This document shows positions 1 to 7,907 of a stretch of DNA of 64,000 nucleotides, piece after piece. Below the pieces are notes generated by a model. It ran no database searches and had not been told where the DNA came from. It saw only the letters and a list, made by a program, of their open reading frames with translations. The stretch is from positions 7,490,001 through 7,554,000 of the forward strand of contig NZ_JAPZBC010000001.1 in assembly GCF_027460265.1 (NCBI RefSeq), given 5' to 3'. Each line of letters starts with the position of its first letter. Positions within the stretch are counted from its first letter, which is position 1. A program made the translations under genes and the position numbers. The stretch comes from Streptomyces sp. WMMC940 (GTDB lineage: Bacteria > Actinomycetota > Actinomycetes > Streptomycetales > Streptomycetaceae).

Positions 1-115
1 TCGGGCACCTCGGCCAGTCGCTCCAGCAGGCCCGGGGCCTCCTCGGGCACGGCCCGAGACGCTCGCGGAGTTGCTGAAAGGGAGGCGGGATCGGCGATGA
101 TGCGTCGGCAGGCAC
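1..115 (-). pseudogene. N-terminal fragment of ISAs1-type transposase
   Basis: Read from a GTG at 115 leftwards, the peptide begins VPADASSPIPPPFQQLRERLG and, after losing one base, continues PEEAPGLLERLAEVP. This is the usual beginning of the streptomycete ISAs1/H-repeat transposases (an LLERLAEVPDPR-like block follows in that family). The join needs a one-base shift near position 44, so the copy is probably dead, and it runs off the left edge. An imperfect hairpin lies just upstream, as expected at an element end. Family assignment is from memory of the N-terminal block only. Confidence 0.5.
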
Positions 116-174
116 GGTTTTCCACTCGGATCACGGGGCGTCGAGAACTCCGTGATCCTGGAAGCCCGTGCCTG
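109..174. repeat. Two-tier inverted repeat beside the transposase fragment
   Basis: CAGGCACGG (109-117) pairs with CCGTGCCTG (166-174), and inside it GGATCACGG (128-136) pairs with CCGTGATCC (150-158). This could be the terminal structure of the ISAs1-type element or a hairpin blocking read-through into it. Confidence 0.5.
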
Positions 175-481
175 TCGCGTTCCCGGAAGCCCCCGTCGAA
201 CTGACAGGTCGCTATGAATCGGGCGTCAAGCGACTGCGGCGAAGCCCTGGCTGCCCGCCCAACGACGAACCCCGGCCCCTCCGCGCTGGGGACGGGTTTC
301 GCGGTGGGGCGCGTTCGCAGGTCGCGAATCGTCGGCCAGGACGGTGCGATGCAGGTCAACCGGAATCCACCCAACGGGGCGGAGCGGTGCGGCGGGTGAT
401 CGGCGATCCATGTCCATGCGGTCCACGTGCCGTGTCACGGGCCGGCGCTGCTGGCGATTTCACGCCGGTCCTGGGGACGCG
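175..481. other. No supported gene
   Basis: Several short open frames exist on both strands but none has a ribosome site, a recognisable domain or a coherent start. It lies between the transposase fragment and the stop of the XRE regulator. Confidence 0.5.
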
Positions 482-703
482 TCATCCGCCTGCGGCGTCC
501 TCGGCCTCCCAGCGCAGCAGGTCGCCCGGCTGGCATTCGAGCACCTCGCAGAGCGAGGCGAGCGTCGCGAAGCGTACCGCCTTCGCGCGGCCGTTCTTGA
601 GTACCGCCAGGTTGGCGGGCGTGATCCCTACGCGGTTCGCGAGTTCGCCCACGGACATCTTCCGCCTGGCCAGCATCACGTCGATGTCGACGGCGATCGG
701 CAT
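482..703 (-). CDS. XRE/Cro-type HTH regulator (YozG-like, 73 aa)
   Basis: A 73-aa single-domain protein made almost entirely of a Cro/C1 helix-turn-helix: helix 2 and the recognition helix lie around residues 17-43 (SVGELANRVGITPANLAVLKNG). Its C-terminus reads CEVLECQPGDLL, typical of the small HTH proteins that accompany DUF2975 membrane proteins. The start codon overlaps the stop of the upstream gene by one base (TGATG), so the two are translationally coupled. The palindrome at 1225-1245 upstream of the operon is its likely operator. A much longer frame continues upstream but overlaps the DUF2975 gene, so the internal ATG was chosen. Confidence 0.88.
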   Translation of the reverse strand: MPIAVDIDVMLARRKMSVGELANRVGITPANLAVLKNGRAKAVRFATLASLCEVLECQPGDLLRWEAEDAAGG

Positions 704-1194
704 CAGATCACCTCGTCCAACTCGGCCTGCATCTGCGCCGCTTCGACGTCGCGCGCAACGGCCTGGGCGAGCAGCATCCGCAACACGAGCACGATGAGCG
801 CGACCCCCAGGATGGCCACGCCGATTCCGCCCATGATGACGGTGACGCCCGGATCGTCCCGCTGGCCCGGCGCATTGAGGGCCGTGACCGCGAACCACGC
901 GAGGGCAGCCGCCACGATGGCGCCGATCACGAGGTCCACGTACCGGAAGGCGGCGTGGGAGAACACGGTTCCCCGTCGCACCATCGTCACCAGTCGCCAT
1001 ACACAGACCAGGGCGACCTGGACCGACACCATGCCCAGGATCGTGATCACTCGCAGCGGGGTCAGCGGGAGCGACCCGTCCTCCGGGTCGCTCCCGCTGA
1101 CCAACGCCCACACCATCCCTGCCTGTACGAACACGGTGCCGGCGAGCACCACCACGAGCACGGCGCGCAGCGCACCCACCGTCAGCTTTCCCAT
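703..1194 (-). CDS. DUF2975-type integral membrane protein (163 aa)
   Basis: Four hydrophobic segments can be read at about residues 8-32, 48-70, 84-103 and 118-142, followed by a charged C-terminal tail. This layout, and its coupling to a 73-aa HTH protein, match the DUF2975 family, whose function is unknown. The partner regulator probably represses the operon. The chosen ATG at 1194 (MGKLTV) precedes the first membrane helix; a longer in-frame start is possible but would run through the palindromic operator. Confidence 0.8.
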   Translation of the reverse strand: MGKLTVGALRAVLVVVLAGTVFVQAGMVWALVSGSDPEDGSLPLTPLRVITILGMVSVQVALVCVWRLVTMVRRGTVFSHAAFRYVDLVIGAIVAAALAWFAVTALNAPGQRDDPGVTVIMGGIGVAILGVALIVLVLRMLLAQAVARDVEAAQMQAELDEVI

Positions 1195-1224
1195 GCTCCA
1201 TCCTTCCATCGAGTCGCGATGATA

Positions 1225-1245
1225 ATCTATCGACCTTCGATAGAT
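1225..1245. promoter_or_regulatory. Perfect 9+3+9 palindrome, operator of the DUF2975/HTH operon
   Basis: ATCTATCGA and TCGATAGAT are exact inverted repeats separated by three bases, 31 bases upstream of the DUF2975 start. AT-rich symmetry in very GC-rich DNA at a promoter position suggests the binding site of the XRE partner. Confidence 0.7.
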
Positions 1246-1826
1246 GGGGCAATGGTGGGACGGAGAGTCGGCGACGGTTTCGCACCGTAAGGGGACGCCG
1301 CCTCCCCCCCTCCATGGGGGCATCCGTGCCTTCTGCCCCGAACCCCGTGGGCCCGGTCCTCCGCCGGCCGCGGCGACCCTCGTGCACCAGAACGGCGCCT
1401 GTCGGCAGCGCGGGCGCGGGGAGGGGACCGGCGTAATCACAGGGAATTCCCAGAGACGGCCGCTGGCCTCCGCTGCCATGGCACGTCATCGAGCCCATCG
1501 GCGGTCGCGCCCGTACGCCGCCACTGGCCTGGTACTCCTCCCCGTGAGCGCGGTGGCGGGCAGTGCCGTCCCCGACCGTCGCCACATCACAGCAGGCCGC
1601 CGACCGGGAGCAGTCCGGTGAGGCGAAGGACGAACCGTCCCGCAGCAGCGGCTCAGGACGGTCCTGAACGCCTGCGCCACGAGTCGATGCAGGTCGTCGG
1701 CCTGCCCGGGCCCGGCCTGTGCGCTGCGGCCGCACCGGAGCGGGAGGCCCGTCAGGGGTTCTGTGAACCTTTCAGGCCGGAATGCCGACTGTCTGTGTGA
1801 CGGACGGCGTGGGACAGGGAGGCGCG
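1246..1826. other. Intergenic, no supported gene
   Basis: About 580 bases between the divergent DUF2975 operon and the ECF sigma gene. Open frames are composition-driven and carry no recognisable domain. The sigma-factor promoter should lie in its right end. Confidence 0.5.
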
Positions 1827-2372
1827 GTGAGCGGTGACGTGCGCGACGGGCTGCTCGTGGTTCGCTGCCAGCTCGGGGAGCGGGAGGCGTTCCGCGAGCT
1901 GGTGGGCGTCTGGCATGTCCCGCTGTGTCGCTACCTGCAGGGCATGGTCGGATCGCCCCACCTCGCGGACGATCTTGCTCAGGAGGTGTGGATCGCGGTG
2001 GTGCGTGGCCTGCCGCGCCTGCGGCAGCCGAAGCGGTTCACCCCGTGGCTGTTCACCATCGCCCGGCGCACGGTCACCGACCACCTGCGCCAGGCGTACA
2101 GGGCGCCGGCGACACCCCTGGAGGAGGCGGACGCCGTCGTCGCCGAAGGGGACGAGCTCAGTGGCGTCCTGACCACCATGCAGATCGAAGCCGGCCTTTC
2201 CGAGCTGCCGCCCCTGGAGCGCGAAGTGCTGATCCTGTTCCACCTGGAGGATCTGCCGCTGGCAGCCTGTGCGGAGGTGCTCGGTGTGGCGCCCGGCACG
2301 GTCAAGAGCCGGCTGCACCGCGCACGGCGCATGTTGCGGAGCATCCTTGCCGAAAGGGGATACGAGGCATGA
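1827..2372 (+). CDS. ECF-type RNA polymerase sigma factor (181 aa)
   Basis: Region 2 is clear (YLQGMVGSPHLADDLAQEVW with the DDLAQEVW core), followed by a -10-recognition segment (FTPWLFTIARRTVTDHLR) and region 4 (LPPLEREVLILFHLEDLPLAACAEVLGV then GTVKSRLHRARR), the order and size of an extracytoplasmic-function sigma factor. GTG at 1827 follows AGGGAGG by four bases and is preferred to an upstream in-frame ATG at 1782 that has no ribosome site. It overlaps the next gene by ATGA. The next gene encodes a membrane protein that may act as, or in place of, an anti-sigma factor. Confidence 0.9.
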   Translation: MSGDVRDGLLVVRCQLGEREAFRELVGVWHVPLCRYLQGMVGSPHLADDLAQEVWIAVVRGLPRLRQPKRFTPWLFTIARRTVTDHLRQAYRAPATPLEEADAVVAEGDELSGVLTTMQIEAGLSELPPLEREVLILFHLEDLPLAACAEVLGVAPGTVKSRLHRARRMLRSILAERGYEA

Positions 2373-2866
2373 GTGAGCAGAAGCCCGCAGCTCAGCGGGG
2401 CGTGCCCGAGCAGCTGGACCGCGCGCTGGCAGCGGAGTTGTCGCTGCGCTCCCGGATGCGCCACGTTGCGGTGGGCCTGGCGGGAGGGGGCGGTGCGGCG
2501 CTGATCGCGGTGCTGTGGGCGACCGAGCCGGATCCGCTGCCCGCCCGCACGCAGCTGGCTTTCGCCGGGCTGGTCGTCGTCGGGCTGGCCTGGGCCGGCT
2601 TCGCCGGATGGGTGCTGAGCAGGCGGCGGCCGCTGTTCGCCCGGGACCGGGTGCTGGGCGCGAGCCTCGCACTCGGGGCGACCGCGGTGACGGCCGTCGC
2701 CGGTACGGTGCTGGCCGCTGTCCGCGGTACTGCCGCCGACGTGCTGGCCACCGCTGTGGGAGGAGTCGTCCTCACCGCCGCCGCAGTACTCGTCCTGGTG
2801 CGGGCGCGGTCGCGCCGCCGCGAGCTGCTGCGACTTCGGGATGCCCTCCGACGAGGCGCCTCCTGA
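2369..2866 (+). CDS. Membrane protein coupled to ECF sigma factor, possible anti-sigma (165 aa)
   Basis: The N-terminal 35 residues are soluble and charged (LDRALAAELSLRSRMRH). Hydrophobic segments follow at about residues 31-50, 59-80, 95-115 and 120-145, then an Arg-rich tail. ATG at 2369 overlaps the sigma stop (ATGA). Position and topology fit a regulator of the sigma factor, but no zinc-binding HxxxCxxC anti-sigma motif is visible, so the role is inferred from context only. Confidence 0.7.
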   Translation: MSEQKPAAQRGVPEQLDRALAAELSLRSRMRHVAVGLAGGGGAALIAVLWATEPDPLPARTQLAFAGLVVVGLAWAGFAGWVLSRRRPLFARDRVLGASLALGATAVTAVAGTVLAAVRGTAADVLATAVGGVVLTAAAVLVLVRARSRRRELLRLRDALRRGAS

Positions 2867-2911
2867 CGCACATCCGGTCCGAGAGCACCCACCGTATTCC
2901 AGGAGATGGAC

Positions 2912-3049
2912 ATGAACAACAAGCTCGTTCCTGTCGGCCCGTTGGCCCTCGCTCTGCGTCTCCGCGGCGCAAGCGGGCGCACCGCCATCCTGATCGCGGC
3001 GCTGGTTTGCACGGGTCTGCTGACCGGGATCGGCCTGCTCCTCATCTGA
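2912..3049 (+). CDS. 45-aa single-span membrane peptide
   Basis: A short frame starting at ATG 2912, seven bases after AGGAG (2901-2905), encodes MNNKLVPVGPLALALRLRGA followed by a hydrophobic helix (about residues 24-45) and TGA. It lies 45 bases after the putative anti-sigma gene on the same strand, so it is probably the third gene of the operon. No family recognised. Confidence 0.6.
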   Translation: MNNKLVPVGPLALALRLRGASGRTAILIAALVCTGLLTGIGLLLI

Positions 3050-3594
3050 GCCTGCGGCCGCACCCCCGTTGGCACCGTCCAGGGTTTCCCACGCGGGGCG
3101 GATGGTGTTCCGGGGCCGCCGGTCGTCGGCCCCGGAGCCATGGTCACGGTCGTCCGTCGATGGCATGGACGCGCCGGTCGACATCCGCGTGCCGGGCCCG
3201 GCGTCCGTGCGCCCCGGCGGAAGAACCGGGGGCCGGGCGACGGGGGAGGCACGCTGCACCGTGTACCACACATGAGGCAATGAAGGCCGGTCGGCCGTCG
3301 TTGGGGTCGCCGGGCGGCGGTTCAGGGGCGGTGGCCGCGGCTGTCGGTGTGCGTCTGCCGGCCTTGCGCCGCCGCGCCCCGTGTTCACCGCTGGCCACGC
3401 CGCCGAGCAGTGCGGCCTGACGTACGGCTGTGGCCGCATGCCGGGGTGGTGCGGACGCCGGCCGTGTATCGGTACTGCTGCGGCCTTGGGCCGACCGGCG
3501 CCCGCTCCATGTGTCTTCCGTCAATCCGCCGCGGTGTGCCGGCGACGCGGTGCACCGGCCGGCGCGTGGGTGCGGGCCGGGGTCCGCCGCCGCA
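3050..3594. other. Intergenic between converging units, no gene supported
   Basis: The ECF operon and the secreted-protein gene converge here. Long GC-driven frames overlap on all strands with no domain, start or coupling that would single one out. Confidence 0.5.
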
Positions 3595-4101
3595 CTACTC
3601 GGCCGCGTGCCACCAGGGCGAGCTGGCCGTGAACCGCTTGTTGGCGCTGTTGCGCGAGAGGGAGTACCCGTAGGTGCCGGTCGAGGAGTAGCCCTGGAGG
3701 GCGAAGCCGTCCATGTTCCAGTTGTCGGCGGTCTCGTGCCACTCGGGGTGCGACACCATCCGGACCGACACCCCGGTGATGGTGCAGGAGTTCACCGCCC
3801 AGTTGGGGTTCTGGAAGGTGACCAGACGTGAGGTGCTCGTGTGGTTGGCGAACCGACCCCACACGTGCTGCAGCTCCATGGTTCCGCTGGTGGTTCTGAG
3901 CCACACGACGACCTCGGAGTTGCCTCGCAGGTCGTCGCCGCCGGTTCTGAACTCCAGATTGAACGAACGCAGGGAGGTGCAGGGCCCGATCGGCCCGGCG
4001 CTCGCCGGTGCGGCGGTGACGCCCATGCCGACCGCGGCGAGCACGGTCGCCGTGGCGAGTACGGAGAGGCGTTTCAGGGAGATGTTGGGTCGGCCACGCA
4101 C
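3595..4101 (-). CDS. Secreted protein of unknown function (168 aa)
   Basis: Starting at GTG 4101 (AGGAAG six bases upstream), the protein has a classical Sec signal: basic MRGRPNISLKR, hydrophobic core, and an APASA-G cleavage site near residue 35. The mature part of about 133 residues is rich in aromatic and small polar residues, with two cysteines (TSLR-adjacent Cys and NSCTITG) that could form a disulfide, and ends in SSPWWHAAE. It resembles small beta-rich exported proteins of streptomycetes; the family is not recognised. It stands alone, with the NarL-type regulator 190 bases upstream on the same strand. Confidence 0.75.
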   Translation of the reverse strand: MRGRPNISLKRLSVLATATVLAAVGMGVTAAPASAGPIGPCTSLRSFNLEFRTGGDDLRGNSEVVVWLRTTSGTMELQHVWGRFANHTSTSRLVTFQNPNWAVNSCTITGVSVRMVSHPEWHETADNWNMDGFALQGYSSTGTYGYSLSRNSANKRFTASSPWWHAAE

Positions 4102-4288
4102 GTTGGCTTCCTTCCTGGTCAATGGCGATGAACCTCGCCGCGCACCATCGGCGGCGGGCACAACGAGAATCGCCGCTCGGAGCCCGCGCAACGACCGGGA
4201 AAGCCACGGGCGTCGCGGAGGCGATCCCGTACCACGACGGTGGGGAAACCTGGGTGGCAGGAGCCGCTGTACCACGGGCGGCCTGCGG

Positions 4289-4990
4289 TCACCGCGGCCC
4301 CTCGGCGGCAGCGGCACTGCTGTCAACGGTTCGCAGGAATGCGAGCGTGGCGAGTACACGGACATTCACCCCGCGGCGCGTCGCCTCGCCGATCGGGGCG
4401 AGATCCAGCTTCGCGGTGATCGACGAGAGGTGCTTCTCGACGGTGCTCACCCGGCAGGCCATCTGCTCCGCGATGCCCAGGTTGGAGCGCCCCTCGGCGA
4501 CCAGGGCCAGGATCCGCCGCTCGTGCGGGCTCAACCGCTCCAACGGGTCGCTCGAACGCTGCCTGGACATCAGCCGGTTGATGAGATGACGGTCCACCAC
4601 CACTTCACCGGCGGCAACTCGCCGGATCGCCTCGATGAGCTCGTTGAGGTCCCCGACCCGCTCCTTGAGCACGTACCCCACCGCCCGGGTGTCCTCCTGC
4701 AACCCGAGCAGCCGCTGGGCGAAGTGGAGTTCGGCGTACGAGGAGAGGACGAGCAGTCCGACGGCCGGATACCGGGCCCGTACGGTCTCGGCGAGGCACA
4801 GCCCCTCGTCGGAGTAGCCCGGAGGCAACCGGATGTCGAGCAGCACCACTTCGGGTTCCGTCCGCTCGAGGGAAAGCAGGGCCTCGGTGGCGTCCCGGGC
4901 CCGGCCGACCACGGTGAGGCCGCGGCTGGTCAGGCCTTCGGCAAGAACGTCCTGCAGGAGCGGCTGGTCCTCGACGACGGCTACGCGCAT
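4289..4990 (-). CDS. NarL/LuxR-type response regulator
   Basis: N-terminal receiver domain with acidic pocket (VVEDQ), phospho-acceptor Asp in VVLLDIRLP (about residue 53), conserved Ser in LVLSS and Lys in YVLKE. The C-terminal LuxR helix-turn-helix reads LSPHERRILALVAEGRSNLGIAEQM then STVEKHLSSI. Start ATG 4990 follows GGAGG. It overlaps the histidine kinase by ten bases, forming a two-gene operon with the kinase first. The genes controlled are unknown; the secreted-protein gene downstream on the same strand is a candidate. Confidence 0.92.
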   Translation of the reverse strand: MRVAVVEDQPLLQDVLAEGLTSRGLTVVGRARDATEALLSLERTEPEVVLLDIRLPPGYSDEGLCLAETVRARYPAVGLLVLSSYAELHFAQRLLGLQEDTRAVGYVLKERVGDLNELIEAIRRVAAGEVVVDRHLINRLMSRQRSSDPLERLSPHERRILALVAEGRSNLGIAEQMACRVSTVEKHLSSITAKLDLAPIGEATRRGVNVRVLATLAFLRTVDSSAAAAEGPR

Positions 4991-6861
4991 GGATCCTCCA
5001 CGGGAAGCAGGGCGGTCAGCCGGGTGCCGCACCCGGCCGGGCTGGTGACGGTCAGGGTTCCTCCGACGGCCGCGAGGCGGTCGTGCAATCCGCTGAGTCC
5101 CGATCCCGGCCTCGCGGATGCCCCGCCTCGTCCGTCGTCACTGATCTCGATCACCACGCCGCCGTCCACCGGACGGACCATCAGGCCTATTCGCTGGCAG
5201 TCGGCGTGCTTGTACGCGTTCGTCAGCGCTTCGACGATCAGGAAGTAGGCGGTCAGTTCGATGTGTCGGGGCCACCGGCACGGGGGGACATCGGTATGGA
5301 GCGGCACCGGCGCGCTGTCGGCCAGTCGGTCCACGGCCGCCGCCAGCCCGTGCGCGACCAGGTCGGTCGGGTAGATGCCCTCGGTCAGGTCCCGTAATCC
5401 GGCGATCGCCTCGCCGAGCAGTCGGTGCGCCCGCTCGACCGTCGCCCCGGCTGCCGCCGGGTCGGGCGTCGACGTGCCGGTCAATGCGTGCCGGGCGACG
5501 TCGAGGAGCAGAAGCACGGTGTAGAGCTCCTGCTGTGCCCCGTCGTGGAGATCCCGCTGGATACGGTGACGCTCCTCGTACGCGGCGGTCGAGATCCGTT
5601 CCCGCGACCGCCGTAGTTCCTCCAGCTGGGCCTGCTGAGCGGCGTACAGACGGGCGTTGTCGATGGCCAACCCGGCGACTCCGACCGCGGCCTCGGCCAG
5701 CGGGCGCTGCGCGGCCAGCGCCTCGTCGTGCTCGACGAGGGCGATGAGGGCGCCCCGGCGGCGGACCCCCGTGACGGCCCGGCCGCTCGGGGGACGCTGC
5801 GGCCGCGGCTGCGTGCCGTCTGCGGGGCCCGATGGGTGGACGAGGGTGAGCGTGGGGTCGCCCAGGGCGTCGGCGAGCACCTGCTGGAGCAGTTGGGGCG
5901 GAAGGTGGGGGTTTCCTTGCTCGATCCGCAGCACCGCACGAGCGGCTCGTCCCTGCGCGATCTCCAGCTGGACCAGCCTGGCCATCGCGACCAGCGGGAT
6001 GACGAGCAGATCAACGGCCAGCGCGGCGAGCAGGATCGCCACGCGGACGCCGACGGGTGCGCCGAGTGCGCCGGCCGTCGCGGCAGCGATGCCGCCGACC
6101 CCGGCCACCGCCGCGGCGACCCACATGGCCGTGGCATGACGACGGCGCAGCCGGGTCGACGAGGCCCAGCGGCGGGCGACCACCGCCATTACGGCCACGG
6201 TCAGCCCGATGTAGATCCAGCTGGCGGCCTGAGCCCAGACGGTGTTGGGGCCGGGCGTCATGTCCCACCACCAGGGTGGTCGTGGCGACTCCGCGACGTA
6301 CCGGCCGATCTGCGTGCCCACCGCGCCGACGTAGCCGGCCACCGCGACGGTCCTTGACGGGCGGTCCGCCAGGCGCCCGTCCGGCAACGCCAGCACGAGG
6401 TGGCCCAGTACCGCCGTCCACAGGTACGCGAGGGAGTAGCCGATCGCGAAGAGCGCGAGATGGTGGCTCGCCCGCAGGTCCCCGAGGTGGAACGCGGCGC
6501 CGCAGATCATCAGCAGTCGACCGGTTCCGGGCGTGGGGGAGCGGACCCAGACGACCAGCCCGCACAGGATCGCCAGCGCGCCGAATCCGTGCAGCACGGT
6601 TCCCATCCAGCCGTGCTCCAGGACCGGACCGGAGAGTGCGGCGGCCGTACCGGCCCAGGTGAGAGCGGCGAGGGCGCAGGCTCCCGCCTCGGTGCGGCGT
6701 CGGAGGCGGGGCGACGACCATGCTTTCCGGGCCTTGCGGGTGGCTCTCGTACCGGCCGGAAGCTCCTTCGCGGGACCGCCCTGGCGCCTCAGGTCGGACC
6801 CGGACTCCAGGACCTTCGCCGACGTCGGCCCGCCGCCGGATTGCCGGTCTGGCTCGGACAC
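4981..6861 (-). CDS. Membrane sensor histidine kinase (HisKA_3 type)
   Basis: From GTG 6861 (GGGAGG six bases upstream) the protein has a basic N-terminus and seven to eight hydrophobic segments between about residues 60 and 295, a GAF-like/linker region ending in a coiled-coil (LYAAQQAQLEELRRSRERI), then the dimerisation/phosphorylation block ERHRIQRDLHDGAQQEL with the phospho-His near residue 439. An HATPase domain follows (IVEALTNAYKHA N-box; SDDGRGG and GSGLSGLHDRLAAVGGTL). It is the partner of the overlapping NarL-type regulator. Stimulus unknown; the many membrane helices suggest a membrane-associated signal. Confidence 0.9.
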   Translation of the reverse strand: MSEPDRQSGGGPTSAKVLESGSDLRRQGGPAKELPAGTRATRKARKAWSSPRLRRRTEAGACALAALTWAGTAAALSGPVLEHGWMGTVLHGFGALAILCGLVVWVRSPTPGTGRLLMICGAAFHLGDLRASHHLALFAIGYSLAYLWTAVLGHLVLALPDGRLADRPSRTVAVAGYVGAVGTQIGRYVAESPRPPWWWDMTPGPNTVWAQAASWIYIGLTVAVMAVVARRWASSTRLRRRHATAMWVAAAVAGVGGIAAATAGALGAPVGVRVAILLAALAVDLLVIPLVAMARLVQLEIAQGRAARAVLRIEQGNPHLPPQLLQQVLADALGDPTLTLVHPSGPADGTQPRPQRPPSGRAVTGVRRRGALIALVEHDEALAAQRPLAEAAVGVAGLAIDNARLYAAQQAQLEELRRSRERISTAAYEERHRIQRDLHDGAQQELYTVLLLLDVARHALTGTSTPDPAAAGATVERAHRLLGEAIAGLRDLTEGIYPTDLVAHGLAAAVDRLADSAPVPLHTDVPPCRWPRHIELTAYFLIVEALTNAYKHADCQRIGLMVRPVDGGVVIEISDDGRGGASARPGSGLSGLHDRLAAVGGTLTVTSPAGCGTRLTALLPVEDPCA

Positions 6862-7172
6862 GTCATGCCTCCCCCTGGCACCGCGTCTGTACATGTCAAA
6901 GAATGCCCGGACAGTGTATGCCTTCTTGGTCGTTCCCCGGGCCGGGAAGCGGCCACGGTCGCCTCGCAGTGCCCGCTACTCCCGGGAGTTGACGGAAAGA
7001 CGGGCCTCGAGTCGAAGCAACGGACATCACCCTCGCAGTCACGGCCCTCGCCGCGCCGGTGGGCAGTGACGGGCTCGCTTCCTGGCACCTCCGGCGCATA
7101 CCGCGCGCCTCGACAGCCTCGTCGCTCTCCAAGGCTGCTCGTCCGAGCCCTGACTGCGTTGCTGGAGGCGCC
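6862..7172. other. Intergenic, no supported gene
   Basis: About 310 bases between the 5' end of the kinase gene and the 3' end of the TetR gene. The kinase promoter must lie here. A perfect short motif or RNA gene was not seen. Confidence 0.45.
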
Positions 7173-7823
7173 TCACCGCTTTGCCAGGCGTGATTCGAGA
7201 CTGTCGAGGATGAGGTCGAGACCGTAGCCGAACTCGTCGGCGTAGGAGTAGTCCCGATGCATGACGTGCTCGGTGATCAGCTCGGCCAGGTGCGGGTAGG
7301 CATCGGGGGAGAGCCGGTCCTGGATCTCGCCGACGAATTCTTCGACTCCGGCGTCGGTGTCGAAGGGCAGATTGAGCTCGGTCAGCACGAAGCCGTAGAC
7401 GTAGGCGTCGATCGCGGAGAAGGCGTGTGACGCCAGCGTCATCGGGAAGCCGTTGTGGCGCAGGCAGCCGAGCACGGTGTCGTGGTGTCGGAGCAGGGCC
7501 GGGCCTGGGGAGCGGCGAGACTCGATGAGGCCAAGGGCCCATGGGTGTTGTGACAGGGTGGCGCGGGCCGACGCCGCGCGGTCGGTCATCGCCTGTCGCC
7601 ACGGTTGCCGGGGTTCGGGCAGCTCGATCTGGGTGAAGGTCCAGTTCGCCAGGGCGTCCAGCAACGCGTCCTTGCCGGCGAGGTGATGGTAGAGCGACAT
7701 CGCCTCGACGCCGAGTTCCTTGCCGACGTTGCGCATGCTCACCTGGGCGAGGCCGCCGCGGTCGGCGACCTGTACCGCGGCGTCGATGATGCGGTCGTGA
7801 CTGAGCGCTGGACGCCGGGGCAT
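7173..7823 (-). CDS. TetR-family repressor with TetR_C-like domain (216 aa)
   Basis: N-terminal helix-turn-helix (residues about 8-55): HDRIIDAAVQVADRGGLAQVSMRNVGKELGVEAMSLYHHLAGKDALLDAL in outline, with the family's YHH/F recognition end. The remaining part, including ALLRHHDTVLGCLRHNGF and AFSAIDAYVYGFVLTE, is like the C-terminal ligand-binding domain of TetR itself. It is divergent from an MDR oxidoreductase and two GTAAG/CTTAC palindromes lie between them, so it very probably represses both genes and responds to a substrate of the oxidoreductase. Confidence 0.9.
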   Translation of the reverse strand: MPRRPALSHDRIIDAAVQVADRGGLAQVSMRNVGKELGVEAMSLYHHLAGKDALLDALANWTFTQIELPEPRQPWRQAMTDRAASARATLSQHPWALGLIESRRSPGPALLRHHDTVLGCLRHNGFPMTLASHAFSAIDAYVYGFVLTELNLPFDTDAGVEEFVGEIQDRLSPDAYPHLAELITEHVMHRDYSYADEFGYGLDLILDSLESRLAKR

Positions 7824-7852
7824 GACGGAACCTCTCTGATCAGGCTTGCTGA

Positions 7853-7866
7853 CTTACGCCCGTAAG
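7853..7866. promoter_or_regulatory. TetR operator 1 (CTTACG-CC-CGTAAG)
   Basis: Perfect 6+2+6 palindrome, 30 bases upstream of the tetR start. Same half-site as operator 2, centres 32 bases (three helical turns) apart. Confidence 0.8.
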
Positions 7867-7884
7867 GCTACCGTGAAGCGCAGA

Positions 7885-7898
7885 CTTACACTTGTAAG
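7885..7898. promoter_or_regulatory. TetR operator 2 (CTTACA-CT-TGTAAG)
   Basis: Perfect 6+2+6 palindrome whose right end runs into the AAGGAGG ribosome site of the oxidoreductase, so binding here would block initiation of that gene directly. Confidence 0.8.
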
Positions 7899-7907
7899 GA
7901 GGGGTGT

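Noticed and set aside
344-1735. Long overlapping frames on both strands covering the DUF2975/HTH operon
   Set aside because: They arise from high-GC codon bias; the real genes are the coupled minus-strand frames with domains and a palindromic operator.
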